This document shows positions 14,264-23,888 of a DNA stretch of 64,000 bases, piece after piece. The position numbers were made by a program, and so were the translations under genes. The DNA lies in contig JAFRCO010000007.1 of NCBI GenBank assembly GCA_017404325.1, forward strand, positions 39,172-103,171, given 5' to 3'. Every line of letters starts with the position of its first letter. Position 1 is the stretch's first letter. The notes beneath the pieces are model-generated. The model saw only the letters and a list, made by a program, of their open reading frames with translations, had not been told where the DNA came from and searched no databases. This stretch comes from Candidatus Saccharimonadota bacterium. Lineage in GTDB: Bacteria > Patescibacteriota > Saccharimonadia > Saccharimonadales > Saccharimonadaceae.

Positions 14264-15613
14264 ATGAAGAGTCGAAGTGAATTTGTCTGTCAACAATGCG
14301 GGGCGGTTTATAAGAAGTGGGTTGGACAGTGTACGAACTGTAAAAGTTGGAACTCTTTAGTCGAACAAGTAAGTGAAATTAGTACGAAGGGGAAGTCGGC
14401 ACTTTCGAAAGGCCAAGTTTCGGGAAAGAAATTAGATTTTGTAAAGTTATCGTCGGTACAGCCGTCGGATGCGAAGGCGAGACTTCTAACGGATTTTTCA
14501 GATTTAAATACAGTACTCGGAGGAGGGATATTATTAGGATCGGTTTCTTTACTCGCGGGTCAGCCGGGAATCGGAAAGTCTACACTTTTAATGCAAATTT
14601 CGGCAGAAGTGGCGAAGAAGTATAATGTTTTGTATATTTCAGGTGAGGAATCGGCAGGACAAGTTAAACTAAGAGCGGAAAGACTCGGGGCGTCGTCGGA
14701 TAAGTTAAGTTTTGCGGCGTCGACAAGCGCAAATGATATTGCGAAGACGATTGAAACGGGCGAATTTAGTTTAGTAATTGTTGATTCGATTCAGACGCTC
14801 GCGATGGATGAGATTTCTTCGGCGCCGGGAACGGTTTCACAGGTAACAAATTCTGGGAACTTAATTATTCGAGCGGCGAAGCAGACAAATACGGCGGTGA
14901 TTATTGTTGGACACGTAACGAAGGAAGGGACTTTAGCGGGGCCGAAAGTCTTAGAACATTTAGTCGATGTGGTTTTGAATTTTGAGGGAGATAGATACGG
15001 CGGATTTAAGACGGTTCGAGCGGTTAAAAATCGGTTTGGTTCGACAAATGAAGTAGCAATTTTCGAGATGGCGAACGAAGGACTAAAGGAAGTGAAAAAT
15101 CCTTCGGAAGCGTTACTGGCGGAAAGAACAAACACAGACGGTTCGGTCATTTTAGCAACGCTCGAAGGGAATCGGCCGATTCTTGTTGAGATACAGGCGC
15201 TAGTTGTAAAATCGAATTTCGGATATCCGAAGCGAACGGCGAGCGGATTTGATTTAAATCGTTTAAATTTATTAATCGCAGTTTTAGAAAGAAGAACTAA
15301 ATTGAAGCTTTCGGATAAGGATATATTTATTAATGTAGTCGGTGGAATGAAACTAAATGATTCGGCGGCGGATCTTGCGGTTGCGATTGCAATTGCGAGT
15401 GCGGTAGCGGGAAGGAAGTTAGGTGAGGAGTATGTCGTATTCGGTGAAGTCGGACTCGGCGGAGAAATTCGGTCGGCGTTTAGAGCGGACCAGAGAATTG
15501 CGGAAGCGAAGAAGTTAGGTTTTAAACACGCGATAGCTCCAGCGACGATTCGGGATAAATTTGTTGTTCCGGTAAAAGATTTACGGGAGACTTTAATTAA
15601 GTATGTCAAATAG
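14264..15613 (+). CDS. radA: DNA repair protein RadA
   Basis: RecA-like helicase for branch migration in recombination. 449 residues. Zinc finger CQQCG...CTNC (about 8-25), Walker A GQPGIGKST, the RadA-specific KNRFG motif (about 250), and a C-terminal Lon-protease-like domain (NVVGGMKLNDSAADLAVAIAIASA). It follows murC by 5 bases and overlaps ruvC by 11 bases, giving a radA-ruvC-ruvA repair set. A long open frame on the opposite strand inside radA is a shadow of codon bias. Confidence 0.96.
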   Translation: MKSRSEFVCQQCGAVYKKWVGQCTNCKSWNSLVEQVSEISTKGKSALSKGQVSGKKLDFVKLSSVQPSDAKARLLTDFSDLNTVLGGGILLGSVSLLAGQPGIGKSTLLMQISAEVAKKYNVLYISGEESAGQVKLRAERLGASSDKLSFAASTSANDIAKTIETGEFSLVIVDSIQTLAMDEISSAPGTVSQVTNSGNLIIRAAKQTNTAVIIVGHVTKEGTLAGPKVLEHLVDVVLNFEGDRYGGFKTVRAVKNRFGSTNEVAIFEMANEGLKEVKNPSEALLAERTNTDGSVILATLEGNRPILVEIQALVVKSNFGYPKRTASGFDLNRLNLLIAVLERRTKLKLSDKDIFINVVGGMKLNDSAADLAVAIAIASAVAGRKLGEEYVVFGEVGLGGEIRSAFRADQRIAEAKKLGFKHAIAPATIRDKFVVPVKDLRETLIKYVK

Positions 15614-16133
15614 AATTTTAGGTATCGATCCGGGAATTGGAATTACGGGGTTTGGGTTGATTAATGCAGAGAGTGGGCAAGCGAAGGCATTAGATTTCGG
15701 AGTGGTGAGGACGAAAGTTGATGCGCCGATTGGAGAAAGATTAAAGGAATTATATGATTCCCTCGTGGAGGTTTTTGAAGAAACGAAGCCGGAGATGGTC
15801 GCGATTGAAAAATTGTTCTTTTCAAAAAACATTACGACGGGTATTGTAGTTGCGGAGGCGAGAGGAATTGTATTATTAGTAGCGGAGCAAAAAGGAATTC
15901 CGATTTATGAATATACGCCGAATGAAATTAAAAAGTGTTTGACCGGTTACGGTTCGGCGACAAAGACGCAAATGCAGGAAATGGTAAGGGTGCATTTAGG
16001 ATTAGAAAAGAAACCGAAACCGGACGATGCGGCGGATGCGCTCGCGGTCGCAATCGTTTGTGGGCTTTCGTATAAGTTTAAGACGAAGGAAGAATATAAG
16101 TTTTCTAATTCACGTGGTAAAATACTTATATGA
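15603..16133 (+). CDS. ruvC: Holliday junction endonuclease RuvC
   Basis: 176 residues. The acidic catalytic residues are visible in LGIDPGIGITGFG (first Asp), MVAIEKLFF (Glu) and KPDDAADALAVA (paired Asp). It resolves Holliday junctions together with RuvAB. It starts within the radA end (11-base overlap) and overlaps ruvA as ATGA. ruvB is not in this window. Confidence 0.94.
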   Translation: MSNRILGIDPGIGITGFGLINAESGQAKALDFGVVRTKVDAPIGERLKELYDSLVEVFEETKPEMVAIEKLFFSKNITTGIVVAEARGIVLLVAEQKGIPIYEYTPNEIKKCLTGYGSATKTQMQEMVRVHLGLEKKPKPDDAADALAVAIVCGLSYKFKTKEEYKFSNSRGKILI

Positions 16134-16705
16134 TTGGTCATCTTAAAGGGATTATTACAGAAAAGTTTAATAACGCTATTATTATTGATGTGAACGGAGT
16201 TGGGTATGAGGTAACGGTTTCAGCGTTAGATTTCGAAAATTGTAATTTAGATGAAGAGCGAAAATTTTATACTTATCATTCAGTAAGAGAAAACGCGGAA
16301 GAGCTTTACGGTTTTTCGTCTTTGATGGCGAAGAAGTTGTTTGAACTACTAATATCAGTTCAAGGAATTGGTCCGAAAGCAGGAATGGCGATTTTATCTT
16401 TAGCTGAACCGGAAGAGGTTCGGAATGCGATTGCGAATGCGGACGCAGGATTTATATCGAAAGCATCGGGAGTTGGGAAGAAGTCGGCGGAAAGAGTGAT
16501 TGTTGATCTTCGAGATAAAGTTGGAATACCGTCGAAATACGGAACGACAGAAGTAAAATTTAAGGTCGAGGATGGAGAACCGGACGAAGCGTTGGATGCG
16601 TTGATGGCTCTAGGTTTTTCGCTTAAGGAAGCGACGGCGGCACTGGAAAAAATCGACCCGAATTTAGCGGTTGAGGAACGGATTAAACTCGCTTTACAAA
16701 AATAG
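16130..16705 (+). CDS. ruvA: Holliday junction DNA helicase subunit RuvA
   Basis: 191 residues. N-terminal OB fold (MIGHLKGIITEKFNNAIIIDVNGVGYEV), helix-hairpin-helix segments (SVQGIGPKAGMAILS and ASGVGKKSAERVIVDLRDK) and the C-terminal RuvB-binding domain (EALDALMALGFSLKEA). It binds four-way junctions. Besides the ATGA coupling to ruvC, TGGTAAAAT (16115-16123) ends 6 bases before the ATG, so an independent leaderless transcript is possible. Confidence 0.95.
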   Translation: MIGHLKGIITEKFNNAIIIDVNGVGYEVTVSALDFENCNLDEERKFYTYHSVRENAEELYGFSSLMAKKLFELLISVQGIGPKAGMAILSLAEPEEVRNAIANADAGFISKASGVGKKSAERVIVDLRDKVGIPSKYGTTEVKFKVEDGEPDEALDALMALGFSLKEATAALEKIDPNLAVEERIKLALQK

Positions 16706-16739
16706 ATATGTTATAATGAAATCTCAAGGAGAACTTATT

Positions 16740-17615
16740 ATGACAGCAGTTAAAAAAGCTATTATTACCGACGCTGGATTTGCAAGTCGGTACTTACCGA
16801 TAACAAAAACTATTCCGAAGGCAATGATTCCGATTGGAAGTAAGCCGGTCATGCAGCTTTGTGTTGAAGAATGTGCGGCGGCGGGAATTGAAGAAATTAT
16901 TATTGTTGCAACACCAAACACGAAATCAAAAGAAATATACGAAGATTATTTCCATAATCCATCGGAAAACGTAAAAGCTTTACTTGAAAAACAAGGAAAA
17001 ATGGATCGATTCGAGCCGGTTGAAAAGGTTTTGAGCTTTCCGAAAATTACAGTAATCGAGCAGGACCCAAGTTTACCTTATGGGAATGGTTCCCCGATTG
17101 TTTCAGCAAAAGAATTTGTAAAAGACGAAGATGCCTTTATTGTAATGTATAGTGACGATTTAATTTTAGGCGAGGGCGACGTAAAGGTTTTGATATCAGA
17201 ATTTGAAAAAAATCCGAATGCGAAGGCAATTATTGCAGCTCAGGAGATGCCAGAAGAAGTTTGGAATAAATATGGCATGATTGCATTGAAAGAGAATGGA
17301 ACATTAAGTCATATTGTTGAAAAACCGAAAACTCCGGATCTTAGTCCGAGTAATTTAACTTCCTATGGACGTTATTTATTAACTCCAGAAGTGTTTGAGT
17401 ATTTGATTCCTTCTAACACTGGACTTGATGGAGAACTTTGGACGGTTGATGCGATTACGAAATTAACTGAAGTTGGTGATGTGCTTGTGACTAAGAGTAA
17501 GGGCAAATGGATTACGACTGGTGATCCGAAGAATTATTTTCTCGCGCATCTTGAATATGTTTTGTCAGAAACCGATTATGCTGACGATGTTAGAAAATTC
17601 ATCGCTAATCACTAG
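16740..17615 (+). CDS. galU: UTP--glucose-1-phosphate uridylyltransferase-like nucleotidyltransferase
   Basis: Makes UDP-glucose (or a similar NDP-sugar) for glycolipids and wall polymers. 291 residues. N-terminal nucleotide-binding motif DAGFASRYLPITKTIPKAMIPIG, then MYSDDLILGEGDV (metal Asp) and the sugar-binding VEKPKTP. In the first motif the usual GxGTR is GFASR, a deviation. ATG 16740 is preceded by AAGGAG (16726-16731) and a TGTTATAAT extended -10 (16709-16717); earlier in-frame codons lie in ruvA. A second family member is at 48845. Confidence 0.88.
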   Translation: MTAVKKAIITDAGFASRYLPITKTIPKAMIPIGSKPVMQLCVEECAAAGIEEIIIVATPNTKSKEIYEDYFHNPSENVKALLEKQGKMDRFEPVEKVLSFPKITVIEQDPSLPYGNGSPIVSAKEFVKDEDAFIVMYSDDLILGEGDVKVLISEFEKNPNAKAIIAAQEMPEEVWNKYGMIALKENGTLSHIVEKPKTPDLSPSNLTSYGRYLLTPEVFEYLIPSNTGLDGELWTVDAITKLTEVGDVLVTKSKGKWITTGDPKNYFLAHLEYVLSETDYADDVRKFIANH

Positions 17616-17646
17616 TGTGCTATAATGATTTTAAGGAGAAAATAAT

Positions 17647-17925
17647 ATGAATATAGCAGAATGGATAATAGTTGTAATATTAGCAGTTACGCTTTTTGTC
17701 TTTCTAATTTGTGGAATTGTGTTAATCATTAAGTTGATTGGCATTTCAAAGGAAGTGAAGGAAGTTGTAATTGAAGGCCAAGACATTGCAAAAAATACGA
17801 ACGGAATTGTCTCGAACGTGAAAGGAATGACTTCGATTGGTGGGACAGTCGAAATGTTTGTCGATAAGTATGTAAATCCAAAGTTGAAAGAGAAAATGAA
17901 AGAAACTAAAAAGGAGGAGAAGTAA
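17647..17925 (+). CDS. Small single-pass membrane protein (YtxG/DUF948-like)
   Basis: 92 residues. One N-terminal membrane helix (about 5-30), then an amphipathic helix (KEVKEVVIEGQDIAKNTNGIVSNVKGM) and a lysine-rich end. The form and its pairing with a YtxH-like gene resemble Bacillus YtxG/YtxH, but identity is weak. It has a promoter (TGCTATAAT, 17618-17626) and AAGGAG (17633-17638). It heads a likely operon with 17927 and dnaE. Confidence 0.65.
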   Translation: MNIAEWIIVVILAVTLFVFLICGIVLIIKLIGISKEVKEVVIEGQDIAKNTNGIVSNVKGMTSIGGTVEMFVDKYVNPKLKEKMKETKKEEK

Positions 17926-17926
17926 A

Positions 17927-18190
17927 ATGGCGGACAATTCAGAAAAGAATAAAAGTGGTGCGGGAAAGTTTATTTTAGGAGCTTTACTTGGCGGTATTGC
18001 TGGCGCGATTGCAGGAAAGTTTATTAAGTTAGACACAGATGGTGGAGAGGAAATTGAAGATACTGAATGTGAATGTGATGATGAATGTAAATGTGGCGAC
18101 AAATGTGAATGCAAAAAAGAAGAAGTCAAAGAAGAAGTCAAAAAAGAAGTTAAGAAACCGGTGGCGAAAAAGACCAGCGAGAAGAAATGA
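17927..18190 (+). CDS. YtxH-like glycine-zipper protein with cysteine-rich patch
   Basis: 87 residues. A glycine-zipper hydrophobic segment (about 14-32, ILGALLGGIAGAIAGKF) is followed by an acidic, cysteine-rich patch with alternating C-x-C and C-x3-C (ECECDDECKCGDKCECKK, six Cys). That patch could bind metal or iron-sulfur. The tail is Lys/Glu/Val repeats. It overlaps the dnaE start by 4 bases (ATGA). Function unknown. Confidence 0.65.
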   Translation: MADNSEKNKSGAGKFILGALLGGIAGAIAGKFIKLDTDGGEEIEDTECECDDECKCGDKCECKKEEVKEEVKKEVKKPVAKKTSEKK

Positions 18191-21100
18191 AATTAAAGCC
18201 TAGCGATTATGTGCATCTACATAACCACACGCACTATTCGCTTCTTGATGGGCTAACAAAGATTCCAGAACTTGTAAAATTCGTCAAAGAAGACGGAATG
18301 GAGGCGGTTGCGGTGACTGACCACGGCACAATGTCGGGGTTAGTTGAGCTGTATAAAGAATGTAATGATAGCGGGATTAAACCGATTTTAGGTTTAGAGG
18401 CTTATGTCGCAGCGAGAAAGATGACGGATAAGGATCCGGCGCATGATAAACAGCGTTTTCATATTACGCTGCTCGCGATGAATAATAAGGGATTTGAAAA
18501 TCTATGCCGGATTATGAGTAATGCCGAAGTGCATGGGAAGTATTATAAACCGCGAACTGACCACGATGAACTAAAAAAATATAATGAAGGAATTATTTGT
18601 CTGTCCGGGTGTATGGGGTCGGAGATTTCGGAGGCGATTCGGGCTGGGGATGATGAAAGGGCGCTTGAATTAATTGATTGGTATCGGAAGACGTTTAAGG
18701 ATCGATTTTATTTAGAGATGCAGGACCATGGGCATCCGAAGTCTAGTACACATTCGGAAGAACAGAAAAAAGTAAACGATTGGTTGATGGCGCATGCGAA
18801 AGAATTAGGATTGCCGCTAGTCGTGACCTGCGATGCGCACTATTTAAAACATGAAGATCAAGATGCGCATGAAGTGCTTTTATGCATTGGGACGGCGGCG
18901 AATTTGTCGGATGCAAATCGAATGACTTTGAAAGATTTTGATTTGCATGTAATTCCGGCGGAAGAAATAATTGAACACTGGGAAGAAACTTGTCCGGAGG
19001 CGATATTAAATACAAAGATAATTGCAGAAAGATGTAATGTTGATTTACAGCTCGGGCGGATTCTGATTCCGAAATTTCCGGTACCGGACGGCGAGGATGA
19101 GAAAACATATTTAGATAAGTTGGTTTTTCGAGGGCTGGTTTATAGGTATGGCGGGAAAACATTAGAAGAGGTTGAGGATTTTGATATTGAAAAATGTCGG
19201 AAGATTTTAGAAAAAGTCGATAAAGAAAGAGATGAAGAACATAAGATTCTGCCGAGGATTGATTATGAACTTTCGGTAGTTGATAAGATGGGATATAACG
19301 GGTATTTCTTAATCGTACAAGATTTTATCAACTGGGGAAAGTCGCAAAGAATTGTTTATGGACCGGGGAGAGGTTCAGCAGCGGGTTCGATTTTGGCGTA
19401 TGCTTTAAGAATTACGGAACTTGATCCATTAAAATATGATTTACTTTTCGAGCGATTTTTAAACCCGGATCGTATTTCGATGCCGGATATTGATACAGAT
19501 ATTCAAGATACAAGACGAGATGAGGTAATTGAGTATTGTTCACATAAATATGGGTTTGATCGGGTTTCGAATATCGCGACTTTCGGTAAAATGATGGCGA
19601 AAAACGCAGTGCGGGATGTTGCGAGGGTGCTCGAAGTCCCATATGCGGAGGCGGATAGGCTTGCGAAGATGGTCCCGGATCCGGTGCAGGGCCATCATGT
19701 ACATTTAGCTGACGCAATAAAAGAAGTGCCGGAGTTAAAACAAGAATACGAAACGAATCCGACATCGAAGGAGGTGATTGATTTTGCGTCGAGACTTGAA
19801 GGGACAATTAGAAATCACGGTGTGCACGCCTGTGGGGTGATTATCGCGCCAGATGATTTAGTGAAGTTTTTGCCACTTGAAGTTTCGGCGAAAGGTCCGA
19901 TTGCGGCGCAGTTCCCGATGGGGCAAGTCGAGGAACTCGGGCTTCTTAAAATGGACTTTCTAGGATTATCTAACTTATCCGTAATTAATAATGCGCTTCG
20001 AATGATTCGGAAAGTTTATCATGATGATATTAATTTATCGAATTTGCCTTTAGACGATAAGAAAACTTATGAGTTATTACAACGAGCAGAAACGACGGGT
20101 GTGTTCCAGCTAGAATCGGCGGGGATGAAGCGATATTTGAAAGATTTGAAGGCTTCGTCGTTTGAGGATATCATCGCAATGGTGGCCTTATACCGTCCAG
20201 GACCGATGCAGTTTATCGATTCGTTTATTCGCAGGAAACATGGCGAGGAAAGAATTACTTATCTTCATCCAGGACTAGAGAATGCCTTAAAAAGTACCTA
20301 TGGAATTATGATTTATCAAGAGCAGTTCATGCAGATTTCGAAGGAATGGTGTGGATTTACCGGCGGGCAGGCGGATACGTTAAGAAAAGCAGTCGGGAAA
20401 AAGAAGATTGATTTAATGAAGAAGGTAAAGCCGGAGTTTATTGAGGGAGCGATTAAAGTCGGGGGAGCGACAAAGGAAATTGCGGAAACGTTTTGGGATC
20501 AGCTTTTGGAATTTGCGAATTACTGTTTTAATAAATCGCACGCAGCGTGTTATGCGTTAATCGCATATTGGACAGCGTATTTAAAGGCGCATTATCCGGA
20601 TGCGTTTATGGCGGCTTTAATGACGGCAGATATGAGATGGACGGATCGACTCGCGATTGAGATTTCGGAATGTAAGAAGATGGGGCTAAAAGTTTTGGGA
20701 CCAGATATTAATCAGTCATATGGTGATTTCGGTATTGTGGGTGGAGAGAATACGATTCGGTTTGGGCTTTCAGGAATTAAAAATATGGGGAAGTCTTTAG
20801 TTGAGGATATTGTAATTCCGGAGCGGGATAAAAATGGGCCATTTAAGTCGGTATGTGATTTTGCGAAGAGAGTCGATTCGACAAAGTTCAATAAGAAATC
20901 TTGGGAAGCGGCGATTAAGACTGGGGCGTTCGATCGGTTCGGAGCTTCACGGTCAGATTTACTATTTAATTTAGAAGCAGTTCAGGCTTATGGAGCAAAG
21001 ATTCAGAAAGATGTTGGTTCGGGGCAGACGGATTTGTTCGGGATGATGGGAGAAGCGGGCGTTGTTCCAGAAGTTGAAATTAAACCAGCACCAGTACAAT

Positions 21101-21909
21101 ATCCGGATAAAGAATTATTGTTGTGGGAAAGAGAGTTAATGGGCCTTTATCTTTCGGCGCATCCACTAGATAAATATGATACGTATTTTGAAGAACAAAC
21201 GCACCCGATGACTTATGTTTCGGCGGATTATGATAATAAAATGGTGACGGTCGGGGGAATTATTACAAATGTACGGACGATTTTGACGAAGAAGGGGGAT
21301 AAGATGGCGTTCGTAAAAATAGAAGATAAGGCGAATGAAGTAGAGTTTATTGTATTTCCGTCGACATATGCGGAGTGCGGAGGGAAATTAGAAGTAGATA
21401 ATGTAGTAAAAGTGTATGGGAAAGTGAGCGCGACGGATAGAGAAGGAAGAGTGACGTCGGACGTGAAACTATTAGCGGAGAAAGTAGAATTGATTTCGGA
21501 CGAGGTTTTAGAGCAGTATAAGTCTACGGGAACAAAAATAGCGGCTCCGGTTTTAAGCGCTGATGGTGGTAAGAAGCGAGGGTTTAAGAGTTCGGCAGAG
21601 CGGGTATATAAGGGAGAAAAGATGAAAGAAGCGCCTAGTGATTTGCCGAAAACAGTGGTCAAAGAACCGCCGAAAGACCCTAGAAAGGAAAGACTATATA
21701 TTCTAATTGAAAATGCAGAAGATACTGAGCTTTTGACTGCAATTAGAAGGTTGGCGGATATTTATCTTGGGATTCAGGATGTGGTGTTAGTTTTAAAAGA
21801 TGGAGAGGAAAAGAAGCCATTAAAAATGCCGTTTAGGGTTGAAGTGAATGAAGAATTGATTGCGAAGTTAAAAGAGTTAGTTGGGGAAGAAAAGGTCAAA
21901 GTGGTATAA
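18187..21909 (+). CDS. dnaE: DNA polymerase III subunit alpha
   Basis: Replicative polymerase, 1240 residues. An N-terminal PHP domain has its metal-binding pattern largely kept (HLHNHTHYSLLDG, VTDHGTMSG, CDAHYL), so it may hold phosphoesterase or proofreading activity. Palm catalytic residues lie in MPDIDTDIQD, and the fingers region includes ALYRPGPMQFI and YQEQFMQI. A helix-hairpin-helix/OB region follows (YVSADYDNKMVTVGGIITNVRTI), then a C-terminal extension. It is translationally coupled to the YtxH-like gene (ATGA). No separate epsilon exonuclease is visible nearby. Confidence 0.97.
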   Translation: MKLKPSDYVHLHNHTHYSLLDGLTKIPELVKFVKEDGMEAVAVTDHGTMSGLVELYKECNDSGIKPILGLEAYVAARKMTDKDPAHDKQRFHITLLAMNNKGFENLCRIMSNAEVHGKYYKPRTDHDELKKYNEGIICLSGCMGSEISEAIRAGDDERALELIDWYRKTFKDRFYLEMQDHGHPKSSTHSEEQKKVNDWLMAHAKELGLPLVVTCDAHYLKHEDQDAHEVLLCIGTAANLSDANRMTLKDFDLHVIPAEEIIEHWEETCPEAILNTKIIAERCNVDLQLGRILIPKFPVPDGEDEKTYLDKLVFRGLVYRYGGKTLEEVEDFDIEKCRKILEKVDKERDEEHKILPRIDYELSVVDKMGYNGYFLIVQDFINWGKSQRIVYGPGRGSAAGSILAYALRITELDPLKYDLLFERFLNPDRISMPDIDTDIQDTRRDEVIEYCSHKYGFDRVSNIATFGKMMAKNAVRDVARVLEVPYAEADRLAKMVPDPVQGHHVHLADAIKEVPELKQEYETNPTSKEVIDFASRLEGTIRNHGVHACGVIIAPDDLVKFLPLEVSAKGPIAAQFPMGQVEELGLLKMDFLGLSNLSVINNALRMIRKVYHDDINLSNLPLDDKKTYELLQRAETTGVFQLESAGMKRYLKDLKASSFEDIIAMVALYRPGPMQFIDSFIRRKHGEERITYLHPGLENALKSTYGIMIYQEQFMQISKEWCGFTGGQADTLRKAVGKKKIDLMKKVKPEFIEGAIKVGGATKEIAETFWDQLLEFANYCFNKSHAACYALIAYWTAYLKAHYPDAFMAALMTADMRWTDRLAIEISECKKMGLKVLGPDINQSYGDFGIVGGENTIRFGLSGIKNMGKSLVEDIVIPERDKNGPFKSVCDFAKRVDSTKFNKKSWEAAIKTGAFDRFGASRSDLLFNLEAVQAYGAKIQKDVGSGQTDLFGMMGEAGVVPEVEIKPAPVQYPDKELLLWERELMGLYLSAHPLDKYDTYFEEQTHPMTYVSADYDNKMVTVGGIITNVRTILTKKGDKMAFVKIEDKANEVEFIVFPSTYAECGGKLEVDNVVKVYGKVSATDREGRVTSDVKLLAEKVELISDEVLEQYKSTGTKIAAPVLSADGGKKRGFKSSAERVYKGEKMKEAPSDLPKTVVKEPPKDPRKERLYILIENAEDTELLTAIRRLADIYLGIQDVVLVLKDGEEKKPLKMPFRVEVNEELIAKLKELVGEEKVKVV

Positions 21910-21917
21910 TCATAGAT

Positions 21918-22334
21918 ATGAAAAAGAAAAAGGTGTCAGGTTCAGTTACGGTTAATCGAAGAGCGAAGTTCGATTATATTTTGGGCGATGAACTTACGGT
22001 CGGGATGGCACTTTCGGGACTTGAGGTAAGGGCGATTCGAGACCACCATGTTCAATTGAAAGGTTCGTTTGTCACGATTCGGAATAATGAATTATGGTTA
22101 AATAATTTGACACTCGGAGCGGAGACGGCGCGAAATATTAAATTACTTGCGACGAGGAAACAAATATTGGCATTAGAAAAAGAAAAAGTCGCTGGCTCTA
22201 CTATCGTTCCAGTAAAACTGTTAGGCGGGGCGCGACATATTAAACTAGTAATTGCAGTAGGAAAAGGTAAAAAGAAATACGATAAACGCGAGACGATTAA
22301 AAAACGTGATATTGAAAGAGGAAAATATGCTTAA
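21918..22334 (+). CDS. smpB: SsrA-binding protein SmpB
   Basis: Partner of tmRNA in rescuing stalled ribosomes. 138 residues. Family segments are VNRRAKFDYILGDEL, MALSGLEVRAIRDHHVQLKGSFV and the basic C-terminal GKGKKKYDKRETIKKRD tail that enters the mRNA channel. TGGTATAAT (21902-21910) lies inside the dnaE stop region and ends 7 bases before the ATG, so it is leaderless by position. It overlaps the next gene by 8 bases. Confidence 0.95.
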   Translation: MKKKKVSGSVTVNRRAKFDYILGDELTVGMALSGLEVRAIRDHHVQLKGSFVTIRNNELWLNNLTLGAETARNIKLLATRKQILALEKEKVAGSTIVPVKLLGGARHIKLVIAVGKGKKKYDKRETIKKRDIERGKYA

Positions 22335-23112
22335 AATATTTTCGTGGAATGTGAATGGACTTAGAGCGGTAATTAATAAGGGCGCATTTCAGAAATTTAT
22401 CAAAGAATATGGACCGGATATCGTTTGTTTACAGGAAACCAAGGCGAAACAAGGCCAGGCGGAAATAGACTTGCCGGAATATGAAGAGATCTGGAATTCG
22501 GCGGAAAGGCCAGGATACTCCGGAACGGCAATTTTTACAAAAATTAAGCCTTTGTCGGTGAGAAATAATTTTCCAACCAAAGTAGTGTTTGCTGATCAAT
22601 TTGGTGACCCGTTAACTGAAGGAAGAGTTTTAACGGTAGAATTTGAAAAGTTTTATTTAGTAAATGTTTATACGCCGAATTCGAAAAACGAATTAGAAAG
22701 ATTGCCGCTACGCGAGAAAAAGTGGGATCCGGAATTTTTGAAGTATGTAAAAGAACTTGAAAAAGAAAAGCCAGTAGTTTTTTGTGGAGATTTAAATGCG
22801 GCGCATGAGGAAATTGATATTGCGCGACCGAAAACAAATCATCATTCAGCGGGGTTTACGGATGAAGAAAGACAAGGAATTACGAATTATATAAACGCTG
22901 GGTTTATCGATACGTTTAGAAGTTTGAACCCGGATTCGGTGAGATATACTTGGTGGAGTCATTGGGGGCATGCAAGGGAAAATAATGTAGGTTGGAGAAT
23001 TGATTATTTCTTTATTTCGAAAAGTTTGAAAGAAAATTTAAGGTCGGCAGAGATCTATGAAAACGTAATGGGTTCGGATCATTGTCCGATTTCAATCGAA
23101 TTGGAGATTTAA
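22327..23112 (+). CDS. xth: Exodeoxyribonuclease III / AP endonuclease
   Basis: 261 residues. Acidic and histidine catalytic motifs: FSWNVNGLRA, CLQETKA (metal Glu), VNVYTPNS, FCGDLNAAHEEID, RIDYFFIS and the final GSDHCPI. It cleaves abasic sites in base-excision repair. ATG 22327 overlaps smpB and has an AAAGAGGAAA ribosome site inside the smpB end. Its stop overlaps the next start as TAATG. Confidence 0.95.
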   Translation: MLKIFSWNVNGLRAVINKGAFQKFIKEYGPDIVCLQETKAKQGQAEIDLPEYEEIWNSAERPGYSGTAIFTKIKPLSVRNNFPTKVVFADQFGDPLTEGRVLTVEFEKFYLVNVYTPNSKNELERLPLREKKWDPEFLKYVKELEKEKPVVFCGDLNAAHEEIDIARPKTNHHSAGFTDEERQGITNYINAGFIDTFRSLNPDSVRYTWWSHWGHARENNVGWRIDYFFISKSLKENLRSAEIYENVMGSDHCPISIELEI

Positions 23113-23888
23113 TGGATTATTTTGAAAAGATTGAGCAGAAGCCGGAAGAAGAATTAACGTGGAATATTCCGGAGAAAAAGCAGGGCACGGTTAATATTGT
23201 CGGCGGGAATAGCCAGAGTTTTAAAAGCGAAATTAAAGTAACGGAATTTTTAAGTACAGAATATCCGATTGAGATTTTAAATGTAGTTTTACCGGATGCA
23301 TTAAAAAATAAATTACCGCCACTACCGAATTTTAAGTTTTTAAAGTCGACGGATTCGGGCTCTTTCGCGGATGAAAAAGAAATAGCTGGCATATTTAATT
23401 CAGGAGATTTTAATTTGCTTCTCGGCGATTTATCGAAGAATTCGATTACCGGAAAAGCGATTTTAGGGGCATGTAAAAAATCCGAAAAGCCGATTTTAGT
23501 TACGCGAGACGCAGTTGATTTATTAACGGAAAAAATTAATGAAACAAGTTTGATGAATGAGAATATAATCATTTTCGCTTCGATGGCGCAGTTACAAAAA
23601 CTACTAAGGGCGGTTTATTATCCGAAAATGTTACTTTTGTCGCAGTCTTTAGTACAGGTTTCGGAAGTTTTACATAAATTTACTTTAAGTTATCCCGTTT
23701 CGATTATAACTTTACATAACGAGCAGATTCTAATTGCGAAGAACGGTAACGTGAAGGCGGTGCCGATTGTAAAATCCGGATATTCGCCGATGATGTTTTT
23801 CCAAGGTGAATTGGCCTCAAAAATATTAGCTTTGAATTTATTTAATCCGAATAATTTTATCGATGCGACAATAGCGGCAATTTTTTAA
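23112..23888 (+). CDS. Ribokinase-fold protein, possibly a degenerate NAD(P)H-hydrate dehydratase
   Basis: 258 residues. The order of segments (LLLGDLSKN, then a GKAIL helix, then KPILVTRDAVDLL, then SIITLHNEQILIAKNGNVKAV, then a C-terminal MMFFQGELASKILAL) recalls the YjeF C-terminal/CarD family that repairs hydrated NADH. The catalytic GxGD anion-hole motif is not evident. This may be an inactive relative or another ribokinase-fold enzyme. It starts at ATG 23112, overlapping the xth stop by one base, and overlaps the convergent FemX-like gene by 32 bases. Confidence 0.45.
   Translation: MDYFEKIEQKPEEELTWNIPEKKQGTVNIVGGNSQSFKSEIKVTEFLSTEYPIEILNVVLPDALKNKLPPLPNFKFLKSTDSGSFADEKEIAGIFNSGDFNLLLGDLSKNSITGKAILGACKKSEKPILVTRDAVDLLTEKINETSLMNENIIIFASMAQLQKLLRAVYYPKMLLLSQSLVQVSEVLHKFTLSYPVSIITLHNEQILIAKNGNVKAVPIVKSGYSPMMFFQGELASKILALNLFNPNNFIDATIAAIF

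Noticed and set aside
14791..15609. 272-residue open frame on the minus strand inside radA
   Set aside because: It is antisense to strongly conserved RadA motifs and has no family features; it follows from codon bias.
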